Positions 55,296 to 63,660 of a stretch of DNA of 64,000 nt are shown here, piece by piece. The notes beneath the pieces are model-generated. The model had not been told where the DNA came from and made no database searches. It saw nothing but the letters and a program-made list of their open reading frames with translations. The position numbers and the translations under genes were made by a program. Every line of letters starts with the position of its first letter. The first letter of the stretch is position 1. Source of the DNA: Micromonospora sp. WMMD1082 (GTDB lineage: Bacteria > Actinomycetota > Actinomycetes > Mycobacteriales > Micromonosporaceae). The stretch is from NCBI RefSeq assembly GCF_029626175.1, contig NZ_JARUBM010000002.1, positions 62,001 to 126,000 on the forward strand, given 5' to 3'.

Positions 55296-55514
55296 ATGTG
55301 CCGGAGCATCAAGACTTTGCGTGAGCCGTACACCCCGGAGGTCACCGACGCGGACGTCCGGGCCGCGGCGTTGCAGTACGTCCGGAAGATCTCCGGATTC
55401 CGGGCGCCGGCGGCGCACAACGCCGAGGCGTTCGACGCGGCGGTGAGCACGATCGCGGCGGCCACCCGCACCCTGCTCGACCAGCTGGAGGTCCGCGGCG
55501 GGCGCCGGGCGTAG
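55296..55514 (+). CDS. DUF2277 protein
   Basis: A 72-residue protein starting MCRSIKTLREPYTPEVTDADVRAAALQYVRKISGF, the complete DUF2277 signature; its function is unknown. The ATG has GAGGAGGAG 3 nt upstream. It converges on the next gene with 7 bp between stops. Confidence 0.88.
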   Translation: MCRSIKTLREPYTPEVTDADVRAAALQYVRKISGFRAPAAHNAEAFDAAVSTIAAATRTLLDQLEVRGGRRA

Positions 55515-55521
55515 GGCCGCC

Positions 55522-56001
55522 TCAGGCGGCGGCGAGCGCGGGGTTCACCGAGTCGGGGGCCCAGCGCGAGCGGTGGCAGCGCGACCAGCCCCGGCAGCGC
55601 GGATCCGCCTCGGTGCAGAGGCGCCGTTCGCTGAGCACCTCGCCGTCGTCGGTCTCCCGCACGTCGAAGTGGACCGGGCGGATGCTGCCGTCGGGGGCGA
55701 CCAGCAGGTGCCGGGTGTCGTCGAGCGTGTCGTCGCGCAGCAGGCAGTTGCGGTCGAGCTGCCGGGCCAGCGCCGCGATGCTGGGCAGCTCGGGCAGCTC
55801 GTCCGGCACGCCGTAGCAGTCCACGATCGTGGCGAACTCCCCCGGCGCCTGCCAGACGTCGCAGACCACCGCGTACGTCGGCAGCCGGACCGGATCCGCC
55901 ACCGCCAGCGGCATCACCACCCGACCGAGCGCGTCGGCCAGCGCCGGGTAGACCTCCACCGGTCGCACCCGGTCGATTCTCCAGTTCCACAGCTCGGTCA
56001 T
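55522..56001 (-). CDS. hypothetical protein
   Basis: A 159-residue protein I do not recognise. It starts MTELWNWRIDRVRPVEVYPALADALGRV. The middle contains YAVVCDVWQAPGEFATIVDCYGVPDELPEL and the C-terminus a cysteine-containing CTEADPRCRGWSRCHRSRW, possibly a metal site. The ATG at 56001 has GAGGAGA upstream, and the codon usage is typical of real genes here, so I consider it coding. Confidence 0.7.
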   Translation of the reverse strand: MTELWNWRIDRVRPVEVYPALADALGRVVMPLAVADPVRLPTYAVVCDVWQAPGEFATIVDCYGVPDELPELPSIAALARQLDRNCLLRDDTLDDTRHLLVAPDGSIRPVHFDVRETDDGEVLSERRLCTEADPRCRGWSRCHRSRWAPDSVNPALAAA

Positions 56002-56070
56002 GCCGTCTCCTCGCTGTGCTCGTCCCCACCGGCCTCCGGATCGGGCCTTACAGACGATGGTGGGGGGCAT

Positions 56071-56090
56071 TTGCCCCCAGCCGGGGGCAA
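56071..56090 (-). terminator. short hairpin downstream of selD
   Basis: TTGCCCCC and GGGGGCAA pair around a 4-nt loop, 131 bp beyond the selD stop and 70 bp before the hypothetical gene. It may end the selD transcript. Confidence 0.45.
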
Positions 56091-56220
56091 GTTACCGGTC
56101 TGTGACCATTCTGGGCAAAATTTCCGGAGCCTCATCGCTCCAGGTAGCGGGAAGATGACAGTTTATCGGGTATCGTGCGCGTTCCCGCGCAGCGGCTCGC
56201 CGCGCGCCCGGCGTGCCCGG

Positions 56221-57210
56221 TCAGCGCAGCACGATCCGGTGTTCGCCCGGGGGCAGCAGCTCACCGATGACCGGGGCGCCCGGCACCTCGCCGGCCACCA
56301 GCAGCCCGCCGGAGGTCTGCGCGTCGGCCAGCAACAGCCGGTCGGTCTCGCCCACCGCGCCGGTATCGGTCCACGGGGTCACCCACTCCAGGTTGCGGCG
56401 GGAGCCGCCGCTGACGTACCCGTCGCGGACCGCCTCCCGGGCGCCGGCCAGGTACGGCACCCGGGCGGTGTCGATCGCCACGGTCAACCGGCTGGCCCGG
56501 GCCAGCTTCGAGGCGTGACCGAGCAGGCCGAAGCCGGTCACGTCGGTGCCGCAGCGCACACCCGCCGCCACCGCCGCCCGCGCCGCGTCCCGGTTCAGCG
56601 TGGTCATCGCCGCCACCGCCTCCGGGAAGCTCTCGCCGGTGTTCTTGTGCCGGGTGTTGAGCACGCCGATGCCGAGCGGCTTGGTCAGCGACAGCGGCGA
56701 TCCGACCCGCCCGGCGTCGAGAGTGATCAGCTCCTCCGGCCGGACCAGCCCGGTGACGGCCAGGCCGTACTTCGGGCCGTCGTCGTCGACGCTGTGCCCG
56801 CCGGCCAGGTGGCAACCGGCGGCGCGGGCCACGTCCAGGCCACCGCGCAGCACCTCCCGGGCCAGTTCCAGCGGCAACACGTCCCGTGGCCAGCAGAGCA
56901 GATTGAGCGCGACCAGCGGACTGCCGCCCATCGCGTACACGTCGGACAGCGCGTTGGTGGCGGCGATCCGACCCCAGTCGTACGCGTCGTCGACCACCGG
57001 GGTGAAGAAGTCCGCGGTGGTCACCACGCCGGTGCGCTCGTCCAGCCGGACCACCGCGGCGTCGTCGCCGTGTTCGAGCCCGACCAGCAGGTCGGCGGTG
57101 CCGGCGCTGGGGCCCAGCCCGGCCACCATCGCCTCCAGCTCGCCGGGTGGGATCTTGCACGCGCATCCCCCGCCACGGGCGTACCGGGTCAACCGCACGG
57201 GCTCGGTCAT
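56221..57210 (-). CDS. selD: selenophosphate synthetase
   Basis: SelD makes selenophosphate from selenide and ATP for selenocysteine and selenouridine synthesis. The 329-residue protein has the catalytic Cys16 and Lys19 in GGGCACKIPPGELE, the position that is Sec in some homologues. It also has LEHGDDAAVVRL (AIRS-type ATP/Mg site), ATNALSDVYAMGG, GGHSVDD and GTDVTGFGLLGHASKL. The ATG at 57210 is spaced 11 nt from GGAG. No selA, selB, selU or tRNA-Sec is visible in this window, so its consumer must be elsewhere. It is divergent from gluA. Confidence 0.93.
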   Translation of the reverse strand: MTEPVRLTRYARGGGCACKIPPGELEAMVAGLGPSAGTADLLVGLEHGDDAAVVRLDERTGVVTTADFFTPVVDDAYDWGRIAATNALSDVYAMGGSPLVALNLLCWPRDVLPLELAREVLRGGLDVARAAGCHLAGGHSVDDDGPKYGLAVTGLVRPEELITLDAGRVGSPLSLTKPLGIGVLNTRHKNTGESFPEAVAAMTTLNRDAARAAVAAGVRCGTDVTGFGLLGHASKLARASRLTVAIDTARVPYLAGAREAVRDGYVSGGSRRNLEWVTPWTDTGAVGETDRLLLADAQTSGGLLVAGEVPGAPVIGELLPPGEHRIVLR

Positions 57211-57399
57211 CCCCTCATGATCTCCGTCACGCGAGCCGGGCGCCACCCGTAGAGGGCAATTTCGGACTCCCGGGGCCGATCGGCGACGGTGTTACCGCTC
57301 CGTGACCATCTGAGTTGTGTTCCGCCACGTCACCCCGCCTACAGTGGCCGCTACCGGGGGTCGACCGACCCTCGATGGGCGACGAGGAGGACAGACGAC

Positions 57400-58146
57400 G
57401 TGGCGACGGGCGAACCGCTCATCGTGCTGGACTCGGTCAACAAGTGGTTCGGGCCGCTGCACGTGCTGGACGACGTCTCGCTGTCGGTGGGTCGGGGCGA
57501 GGTGGTCGTGGTGATCGGCCCGTCCGGTTCCGGCAAGTCGACCCTGTGCCGCACGATCAACCGGCTGGAGCCGATCAACTCCGGCACCATCACCTTCGAC
57601 GGTCAGACGCTGCCGGCCGAGGGCAAGGCCCTGGCCAAGCTGCGCAGCGAGGTCGGCATGGTGTTCCAGTCGTTCAACCTCTTCGCGCACAAGACCATCC
57701 TGGAAAACGTCACGCTCGGCCCGATCAAGGTCCGCGGCGAGAAGCCGGCGGCAGCCCGCGAGCGAGGGCTCGCCCTGCTCGACCGGGTCGGCATCGCCAA
57801 CCAGGCCGACAAGTTCCCGGCCCAGCTCTCCGGCGGCCAGCAGCAGCGCGCGGCGATCGCCCGCGCGCTGGCCATGCAGCCCAAGGCGATGCTCTTCGAC
57901 GAGCCCACCAGCGCGCTGGACCCGGAGATGGTCGGCGAGGTGCTGGACGTGATGACCTCGCTCGCCCGCGACGGCATGACCATGGTCGTGGTCACCCACG
58001 AGATGGGCTTCGCCCGGCACGCCGCCAACCGGGTCATCTTCATGGCCGACGGCAGGCTCGTCGAGGAGGCTCCGCCGAGCGAGTTCTTCGCCAGCCCGCG
58101 CAGCGACCGGGCCAAGGACTTCCTCTCCAAAATCCTCACGCACTAG
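57400..58146 (+). CDS. gluA: glutamate ABC transporter ATP-binding protein
   Basis: The 248-residue ATPase of a polar amino-acid importer. Walker [10 protein letters not shown] (about residues 38-46), Q-loop MVFQSFNLF, signature LSGGQQQR, Walker [13 protein letters not shown] and the switch His in VTHEMGF are all intact. The GTG at 57400 has GAGGAGG 9 nt upstream. It is first of gluABCD; homologous Corynebacterium genes import glutamate, though glutamine or aspartate cannot be excluded. Confidence 0.92.
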   Translation: MATGEPLIVLDSVNKWFGPLHVLDDVSLSVGRGEVVVVIGPSGSGKSTLCRTINRLEPINSGTITFDGQTLPAEGKALAKLRSEVGMVFQSFNLFAHKTILENVTLGPIKVRGEKPAAARERGLALLDRVGIANQADKFPAQLSGGQQQRAAIARALAMQPKAMLFDEPTSALDPEMVGEVLDVMTSLARDGMTMVVVTHEMGFARHAANRVIFMADGRLVEEAPPSEFFASPRSDRAKDFLSKILTH

Positions 58147-58209
58147 GCCGTCCGTAGTGGAGCACGCCGTCCCCGGGCGGCGGTTCCGTCGTAGTAGAAG
58201 GAGATGAAC

Positions 58210-59088
58210 ATGCGTATCAAGCGCATAGCGGCGTTCGCCGCGGCCGCCACCCTCGCGCTCGGCGTGACCGCCTGTGGCGGCGACGACGCCGACGAGGGCA
58301 CCGGCGGCGAGAGCAAGTCGTTCGCCGCCGGCAGCACGATGGAGCGCCTCAACAACGCGCAGGCCATCAAGATCGGGACGAAGTTCGACCAGCCGCTCTT
58401 CGGTCTGAAGGGCCTCGACGGCAACCTGCAGGGCTTCGATGTCGAGATCGGCAAGATCATCGCCAACGAGCTGGGCGTTCCGGAGAACAAGATCGAGTGG
58501 GTCGAGACCCCGTCGACCGTCCGTGAGCAGCGGATCGAGGAGGGCGCGGTCGACATCGTCATCGCGACCTACACCATCAACGACACCCGCAAGGAGCGGA
58601 TCGACTTCGCCGGGCCGTACTACATCGCCGGCCAGACCATCCTGGTCAAGGCCGACGAGAACGAGATCACCGGCCCCGACTCGTTCAAGACCACCGGCAA
58701 GAAGGTCTGCTCGGTGCAGGGCTCGACCCCGGCCTCGAACATCGAGCAGTACCTGTCGAACGTCGGCGAGCAGCTCGTCGTCTTCGACGTCTACACCAAG
58801 TGCCTCGACGCCCTCAAGGGCGGCCAGGTCGACGCCATCACCACCGACAACGTCATCCTGAGCGGCTACATGTCGCAGAACGAGGGCCAGTTCAAGCTCG
58901 TCGGTGAGACCTTCACCGAGGAGCCGTACGGCATCGGCCTGAAGAAGGGCGACAACGACTTCCGGACGTTCCTGAACGACACCCTGGAGAAGACCTTCGA
59001 GGACGGCCGCTACCTGCAGGCGTGGAAGGACACCGCCGGCACGGTCGACGCCACCGACCCGAAGATCCCGACCGTCGAGCGCTACTGA
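58210..59088 (+). CDS. gluB: glutamate-binding lipoprotein
   Basis: The 292-residue extracytoplasmic solute-binding protein (SBP family 3). A lipoprotein signal ends in the lipobox VTAC with lipidated Cys22, followed by an acidic linker and the binding domain (KIGTKFDQPLFG ... GFDVEIGKIIANELG ... RIDFAGPYYIAGQTILV). The ATG at 58210 has AAGGAG 7 nt upstream; an earlier ATG at 58204 is too close to that site. Lies 63 bp after gluA. Confidence 0.92.
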   Translation: MRIKRIAAFAAAATLALGVTACGGDDADEGTGGESKSFAAGSTMERLNNAQAIKIGTKFDQPLFGLKGLDGNLQGFDVEIGKIIANELGVPENKIEWVETPSTVREQRIEEGAVDIVIATYTINDTRKERIDFAGPYYIAGQTILVKADENEITGPDSFKTTGKKVCSVQGSTPASNIEQYLSNVGEQLVVFDVYTKCLDALKGGQVDAITTDNVILSGYMSQNEGQFKLVGETFTEEPYGIGLKKGDNDFRTFLNDTLEKTFEDGRYLQAWKDTAGTVDATDPKIPTVERY

Positions 59089-59112
59089 TCGCACCAGCTG
59101 AAGGGTCATTTC

Positions 59113-59820
59113 GTGGACGTTCTCGTCAACAACTTCGACGTCTTCCGCAGCGGATTCTTCGTCACCCTTCAGCTGTGCATCCTGTCGGCCACGGGGGCGT
59201 TGATCATCGGCGTCCTCGTGGCCGTCATGCGGATTTCCCCGGTGCCGCCGCTGCGCTGGCTCGGCGGCACGTACGTCACCGTCCTGCGCAACTGCCCGCT
59301 CACGATCGTCATGTTCTTCGCGGCGTTCGCGTTGCCGGCGCTCGGCTCCAACGCCGACTTCCTGCGGATCCCCGGGCTGGACAAACTCTTCCAGCGCCTC
59401 GGCACCGACCTGCCGTACTTCCGGTTCGCGCTGATCGCGCTCAGCGTCTACACGGCCGCGTTCGTGGCCGAGGCGATCCGCAGCGGCGTCAACGGCGTGC
59501 CGAGCGGCCAGGCCGAGGCCGCGCGGGCCGTCGGGCTCACCTTCACCCAGAACCTGCGCTACGTCGTCCTGCCCCAGGCCTGGAAAGGAGCGATCGTGCC
59601 GCTCGGCAGCGTGCTGATCGCCATGATCAAGAACTCGGCACTGGCCGGCTTCTTCGGCGTCACCGGGGACCTGTCCGCCAACGCCCAGTCACTCACCAGC
59701 GCCGGCGGCCACCCGATCATCCCCGTCTTTATCGGCATCAGCGTGGGCTACCTGATCCTCACGGTCCCCCTCGGCCTGCTCCTCGACCGGATCGAGCGTC
59801 GCCAGGCGGTGGCGCGATGA
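59113..59820 (+). CDS. gluC: glutamate ABC transporter permease GluC
   Basis: A 235-residue inner-membrane permease of the HisM/GlnP type with about five transmembrane helices and the EAA loop EAARAVGLTFTQNLRYVVLPQA that docks the ATPase. The GTG start at 59113 has AAGGG 7 nt upstream. Its last codons (GTGGCGCGATGA) run into the ATG of a dispersed 80-bp cassette that separates it from gluD. Confidence 0.9.
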   Translation: MDVLVNNFDVFRSGFFVTLQLCILSATGALIIGVLVAVMRISPVPPLRWLGGTYVTVLRNCPLTIVMFFAAFALPALGSNADFLRIPGLDKLFQRLGTDLPYFRFALIALSVYTAAFVAEAIRSGVNGVPSGQAEAARAVGLTFTQNLRYVVLPQAWKGAIVPLGSVLIAMIKNSALAGFFGVTGDLSANAQSLTSAGGHPIIPVFIGISVGYLILTVPLGLLLDRIERRQAVAR

Positions 59821-59896
59821 GCGAACGTAGTGAGCGAATCATCCGGTTCAGTGCGATGGTGCCTCATCGCGGCGCCGAGCGCAGCGAGGTGGCGCG
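59817..59896 (+). repeat. 80-bp MSERSER start-codon cassette between gluC and gluD
   Basis: An 80-nt unit beginning ATGAGCGAACGTAGTGAGCG at 59817 and ending just before the gluD ATG at 59897. It encodes 27 residues (MSERSERIIRFSAMVPHRGA then ERSEVAR); its start overlaps the gluC stop (ATGA) and its TGA overlaps the gluD start (ATGA). GGTGGCGCGATGAGC occurs at both boundaries, about 15 bp of direct repeat. GAGG 7 nt before the gluD ATG supplies the ribosome site. Confidence 0.8.
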
Positions 59897-60883
59897 ATGA
59901 GCAACGAGTCGATGTCCGTCCTCTACGACGCACCGGGCCCGCGCGCCCGCCGGATCACCCTCGTCTCGAGCGTGCTCGCCGCGATCGCCGCGGCGGCCGG
60001 GTTCTACTTCCTCGTCTACCGGCCGCTCGACGAACGCGGCCAGTTCACGATGGAGAAGTGGGGACCACTGATCGACCCCGGCAACGAGGTCTTCGGTCAG
60101 GTGTGGACCCAGCTCGGTCAGGGCTTCCGGGCGACCCTGACGGCCGCCGCACTCGCCATCGTCACCTCACTGGCGTTCGGCACCCTGCTCGCCGTCCTGC
60201 GCGTACAGCTCAAGGCGCTGATGCGCCGCCGGTTCACCACCCTGCCGCTACCGGTGGCCCTGGCGGTACGCGCGCTGAGCTGGCTGCTCAACGGCATCAC
60301 CCGATTCTTCGTCGAGATCTTCCGAGGACTGCCGGTCGTCATCACGATCTTCTTCTGCGCGAGCGGCCTACCGGTGCTCGGCGTCGACCTCGGCAGCATC
60401 CTCTGGTATCTGGTGCTCGGCCTGACCATCTACAACGGCGTGGTCATCGGCGAGATCCTCCGCTCCGGCATGGAGGGGCTGCCCGGCGGCCAGCGCGAGG
60501 CGGCCAACGCGATCGGGCTGACCTCGTTCCAGGCGACCCGCATGATCCTGCTGCCGCAGGCATTCCGGATCATGCTGCCGGCCCTGATCAGCCAGCTCGT
60601 CGTCGTCTTCAAGGACACCTCGCTGGGCTTCATCATCAGCTACGAAGAGGTGCTCCGGAAGAGCAGCTTCATCATCCAGGTGCTCGACAACCCGATCCAG
60701 GTGTACGTCGTCGTCGGTGTCATCTACATCGGCGTCAACTACCTGCTGTCGAAGCTCGCCGAATACACCCAGCGCCGCCTCTCCCGGGGGCGGAAGGCGA
60801 TCCCGACGGCGGGGCCGAGGCCGGAGGGAGCGGGACCGGCCACCGCCCAGGAGACCGAGGCGGTAGCCGGTACGGCCACCTGA
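59897..60883 (+). CDS. gluD: glutamate ABC transporter permease GluD
   Basis: The 328-residue second permease of the importer, with a longer N-terminus than GluC (first helix about residues 21-40) and five to six helices. The EAA loop is REAANAIGLTSFQATRMILLPQA. The C-terminal 35 residues are Pro/Ala-rich and cytoplasmic. Its ATG is provided at the exit of the 80-bp cassette; the first residues (MSNESMSVLYD) are not cassette-like. Confidence 0.9.
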   Translation: MSNESMSVLYDAPGPRARRITLVSSVLAAIAAAAGFYFLVYRPLDERGQFTMEKWGPLIDPGNEVFGQVWTQLGQGFRATLTAAALAIVTSLAFGTLLAVLRVQLKALMRRRFTTLPLPVALAVRALSWLLNGITRFFVEIFRGLPVVITIFFCASGLPVLGVDLGSILWYLVLGLTIYNGVVIGEILRSGMEGLPGGQREAANAIGLTSFQATRMILLPQAFRIMLPALISQLVVVFKDTSLGFIISYEEVLRKSSFIIQVLDNPIQVYVVVGVIYIGVNYLLSKLAEYTQRRLSRGRKAIPTAGPRPEGAGPATAQETEAVAGTAT

Positions 60884-60933
60884 TCACGTGACCCGGTCGG
60901 GTGGCGCGGTACCTCCACCCGACCGGCTCGCCG

Positions 60934-62700
60934 TCAGCGGGCGATCTCGGTGACGCGGGACTCGCGTACCACCGTCACCCGGATCTGGCCGGGATAGGTC
61001 AGCTCCTCCTCGATCTGCTTGGCCACGTCCCGGGCCAGCACCGCCGCGCCGATGTCGTCGACGTCGTCGGGCTTGACCATCACCCGGATCTCCCGGCCCG
61101 CCTGCATGGCGAAGACCTTCTCCACACCCAGCTTGCCGGCCGCGATCTCCTCGATCCGCTCCAGCCGCTTGACGTACACCTCCAGGCTCTCCCGCCGGGC
61201 CCCCGGCCGCCCCCCGGAACAGGCGTCGGACGCCTGGGTGAGCACCGCCTCGACGGTCTGCGGCGCCACCTCGTTGTGGTGCGCCTCGATGGCGTGCACC
61301 ACGTCCTCGCTCTCGCCGTACTTGCGGGCCACGTCGGCGCCGATGATGGCGTGGCTGCCCTCCACCTCGTGGGTGAGCGCCTTGCCGATGTCGTGCAGGA
61401 ACGCCGACCGCTTGATCAGCGGGACGTCCAGACGCAGCTCGGCGGCCATGACACCGGCGATGTGCGCGGTCTCCACCAGGTGCTTGAGCACGTTCTGCCC
61501 GTACGACGTGCGGTAGCGCAGCCGCCCCAGCAGCGTGACCAGCTCCGGGTGTATCTCGGTGATGCCGACCTCCACCAGGGCGTCCTCGGCGGCCCGCTGG
61601 CACAGCTGGTCCACCTCCTGCCGGGCCAGGTCGTGCACCTCCTCGATCCGGTGCGGGTGGATCCGGCCGTCCAGCACCAGCTTCTCCAGCGTCAACCGGC
61701 CGACCTCGCGGCGTACCGGGTCGAAGCAGGACAGCAGCACCGCCTCGGGCGTATCGTCGATGATCAGGTTGACCCCGGTGACCGACTCGAAGGCACGGAT
61801 GTTGCGGCCCTCCCGGCCGATGATCCGCCCCTTCATCTCGTCACCCGGCAGGTGCAGCACGCTGACCACGCTCTCGGCGGTCTGCTCGCTGGCCACCCGC
61901 TGGATCGCGTCGACCACGATGTGCCGGGCACGCTGCTCGGCGGTGGACCGCGCGTCGGACTCGATCTCCCGTACCAGCAGCGCAGCCTCCCGCTTGGCCT
62001 GGGTCTCGATCGCGTCGACCAGATCGGCCCGCGCGGCGTCGGCGGTCAGCCCGGCGACCCGCTCCAGCTCGCGCCGCCGCTGGTTCTCCGCCTCGACCAG
62101 CTCCTCCTCCCGGGCCACCAGTCCCGCCTCCCGCGCGGCGAGGGCGGCCGTCGCGGAGGTCAACTGGCGCTCCCGCTCGGCGAGCCGCTCCACCTCCTCG
62201 GTGTGCAGTCGCTCCCGCTCGTCCATCCGGGCCGCCCGCCGCTCCACCTCGGCGGCCTGCTCACGGGTGGTCGCGGCGAGCACCGCCACCTCCCGCTCGC
62301 CGCTGCGCCGGGCCGTGGTCCGCAGCTGCTCCGCATCCGCCTCGGCCTGCTTGTGCGCCCGTTCGAGCACCGTGTCCGCCTCGGCGCGGGCATCGTCGAG
62401 CACCCGACGCGCCTCCGCCCGGGCCGCCTTCGCCTCGGCCTTGGCCGCCGCCGCCTCCGTGCGGGCCGCCGCGGCGGCGGACTTCGCCACGTCGATGGTG
62501 CTGTTCACCTCGTCCGCGGCGGTCCGCAGCGCGGCCAGGGACTGCTCCTGGCGATCCTTCTCCGCGACGTACGCCGGATCCTCCGGTGCCGGGCGCGCCT
62601 GGAGCCCGCGCAGCACCCGGAGCCCCAGGAAGATCGCGCCGAGCACCACCAGGGTCAACACCAGCACGGCAACCAGGAGTACGACGTCAAACGCGCTCAT
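60934..62700 (-). CDS. rny: ribonuclease Y
   Basis: A membrane-anchored endoribonuclease that starts mRNA decay in many Gram-positives. The 588-residue protein has an N-terminal transmembrane helix (residues 5-28), a long coiled coil to about residue 270, a KH RNA-binding domain (MKGRIIGREGRNIRAFESVTG) and an HD domain with the metal-binding FLHDIGKALTHEVEGSHAIIG. The C-terminus is the usual RNase Y end (YPGQIRVTVVRE). Its ATG overlaps the stop of a 55-codon ORF and is the last of a chain of ATGA-coupled small frames built from the dispersed cassette. Confidence 0.93.
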   Translation of the reverse strand: MSAFDVVLLVAVLVLTLVVLGAIFLGLRVLRGLQARPAPEDPAYVAEKDRQEQSLAALRTAADEVNSTIDVAKSAAAAARTEAAAAKAEAKAARAEARRVLDDARAEADTVLERAHKQAEADAEQLRTTARRSGEREVAVLAATTREQAAEVERRAARMDERERLHTEEVERLAERERQLTSATAALAAREAGLVAREEELVEAENQRRRELERVAGLTADAARADLVDAIETQAKREAALLVREIESDARSTAEQRARHIVVDAIQRVASEQTAESVVSVLHLPGDEMKGRIIGREGRNIRAFESVTGVNLIIDDTPEAVLLSCFDPVRREVGRLTLEKLVLDGRIHPHRIEEVHDLARQEVDQLCQRAAEDALVEVGITEIHPELVTLLGRLRYRTSYGQNVLKHLVETAHIAGVMAAELRLDVPLIKRSAFLHDIGKALTHEVEGSHAIIGADVARKYGESEDVVHAIEAHHNEVAPQTVEAVLTQASDACSGGRPGARRESLEVYVKRLERIEEIAAGKLGVEKVFAMQAGREIRVMVKPDDVDDIGAAVLARDVAKQIEEELTYPGQIRVTVVRESRVTEIAR

Positions 62701-62864
62701 GCCGGCGCTCCGCTTCGCTCCGCGCCGCCCTGAGGCACCACCGCACTGAGCCGATGACTCGCTCGCTCACGCTCACTCACGCCCGACGCTCCGGTCGCCG
62801 GATCCTGCTCACCGTCGTCGGTGGCCCCGGACTCCCCTGCGCCGTCGGCCGGCTCCCCGCTCAT
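62697..62864 (-). CDS. short ORF (55 codons) coupled to rny
   Basis: ATG at 62864, stop TGA overlapping the rny ATG at 62700. The first 28 residues (MSGEPADGAGESGATDDG...) are acidic and unlike the repeat; the last 27 are a cassette-derived peptide (VSERERASHRL ... SGAPA). The ribosome site GGAG comes from the preceding cassette end. Whether the peptide has a role or only keeps ribosomes loading toward rny is unknown. Confidence 0.3.
   Translation of the reverse strand: MSGEPADGAGESGATDDGEQDPATGASGVSERERASHRLSAVVPQGGAERSGAPA
62701..62780 (-). repeat. 80-bp MSERSER cassette, copy adjoining rny
   Basis: An 80-nt unit on the minus strand from GTGAGTGAGCGTGAGCGAGC (62780) to the base before the rny ATG, ending GCGGAGCGCCGGC. 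The same 27-codon frame, with a GTG in place of ATG. Confidence 0.8.
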
Positions 62865-63072
62865 GCCGGCACTCCGCTACGCTCCGCGCCGCCCTGAGGC
62901 ACCACCACACTGAACTGATGATTCACTCGCTGACGCTCGCTCATGCCGGCACTCCGCTACGCTCCGCGCCGCCCTGAGGCACCACCACACTGAACTGAGA
63001 CATCACCGCGCTGAGCCCGATGGCTCGCTCGCACCGCTCGTTCGTGCCGGTGAACCTGTACCGCCTCGTCAT
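62865..63072 (-). repeat. cassette array upstream of rny: one full, one chimeric unit
   Basis: 62944-62865 is a full 80-nt unit (MSERQRVNHQF ... SGVPA) whose TGA overlaps the ATG at 62864. Upstream, 63072-62945 encodes a 43-codon frame, MTRRYRFTGTNERCERAIGL ... GVPA, made of a non-repeat start fused to two overlapping pieces of the cassette, and again ends in an ATGA overlap. A strong GGGGAGG lies 6 nt before the ATG at 63072, so this is a plausible entry point for ribosomes on the rny messenger. Confidence 0.65.
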
Positions 63073-63660
63073 GGCGCGCCTCCCCTGAAACGTCGCGCCG
63101 CAACAGCCTGCCGGTGGGCACGCTCCTGCGACTCTGGACGCCCGACCGGAGCGCCTGGCCGTGGGGTGGCTTCCTCCGCCGACGGTGTCCCTGCGGACCG
63201 TCGGCGGGCCGGGTGCAGTGTCACGTAAGCACCGGACCGGCCTGTCCGGAGCTGACGTACGCGGCCGGTGGTGCCGGCCAAAGTGATGCTGTTCCGTTAC
63301 GGGATCTATGTTGTGCGCTTAGCCTGCGCTTGGTCGGGCAATGTGAGCCTTTATGGCGAGGCTAGGTCTCAACCGGCCTCCGGTCAAGAACTCATGATCA
63401 AACCACCCGGACGGAGAGAAGTTACTCAGTCACCCTGCGCCAACAAATACTCGGACTCCAGTGGGCAAAAAAGACGACAACCACCGCCCCCGGGGCCCCC
63501 AACCAGGACCACCCACCACCGGTCCCCACCCACCGCTCGGCGCTAACCGCCAGACCAGCCGTTGATCATGAGGTTAGCGGGCAGTTTAGAGATCAAAGTG
63601 CCCGCTAACTTCATGATCAACGCCGTGATGGGCCGGGAGGGAGGGCGGGGGCGGGAGCTG
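63073..63660. other. intergenic region rny / recX
   Basis: About 590 bp with no convincing gene. The part around 63280-63470 has noticeably lower GC than the rest of the window and stops in all frames; it may contain the rny promoter (read leftward). The hairpin at 63561-63621 lies at the right end near the recX stop. Confidence 0.5.
63561..63621. repeat. hairpin with 23-bp stem, outer arm GTTGATCATGA
   Basis: 63561-63583 and 63599-63621 pair with a single mismatch around a 15-nt loop. The outer arm is shared with the hairpin at 49157-49217. It is 40 bp beyond the recX stop and may also terminate recX. Confidence 0.8.

Noticed and set aside
56010..56220. tRNA-Sec or other tRNA near selD
   Set aside because: No acceptor/T-arm pattern, no TCA anticodon loop and no long variable arm could be found; only a short terminator-like stem is present.
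63268..63546. 92-codon plus-strand frame in the low-GC patch
   Set aside because: No ribosome site, Pro/Arg-rich end, and codon use unlike real genes of this genome.
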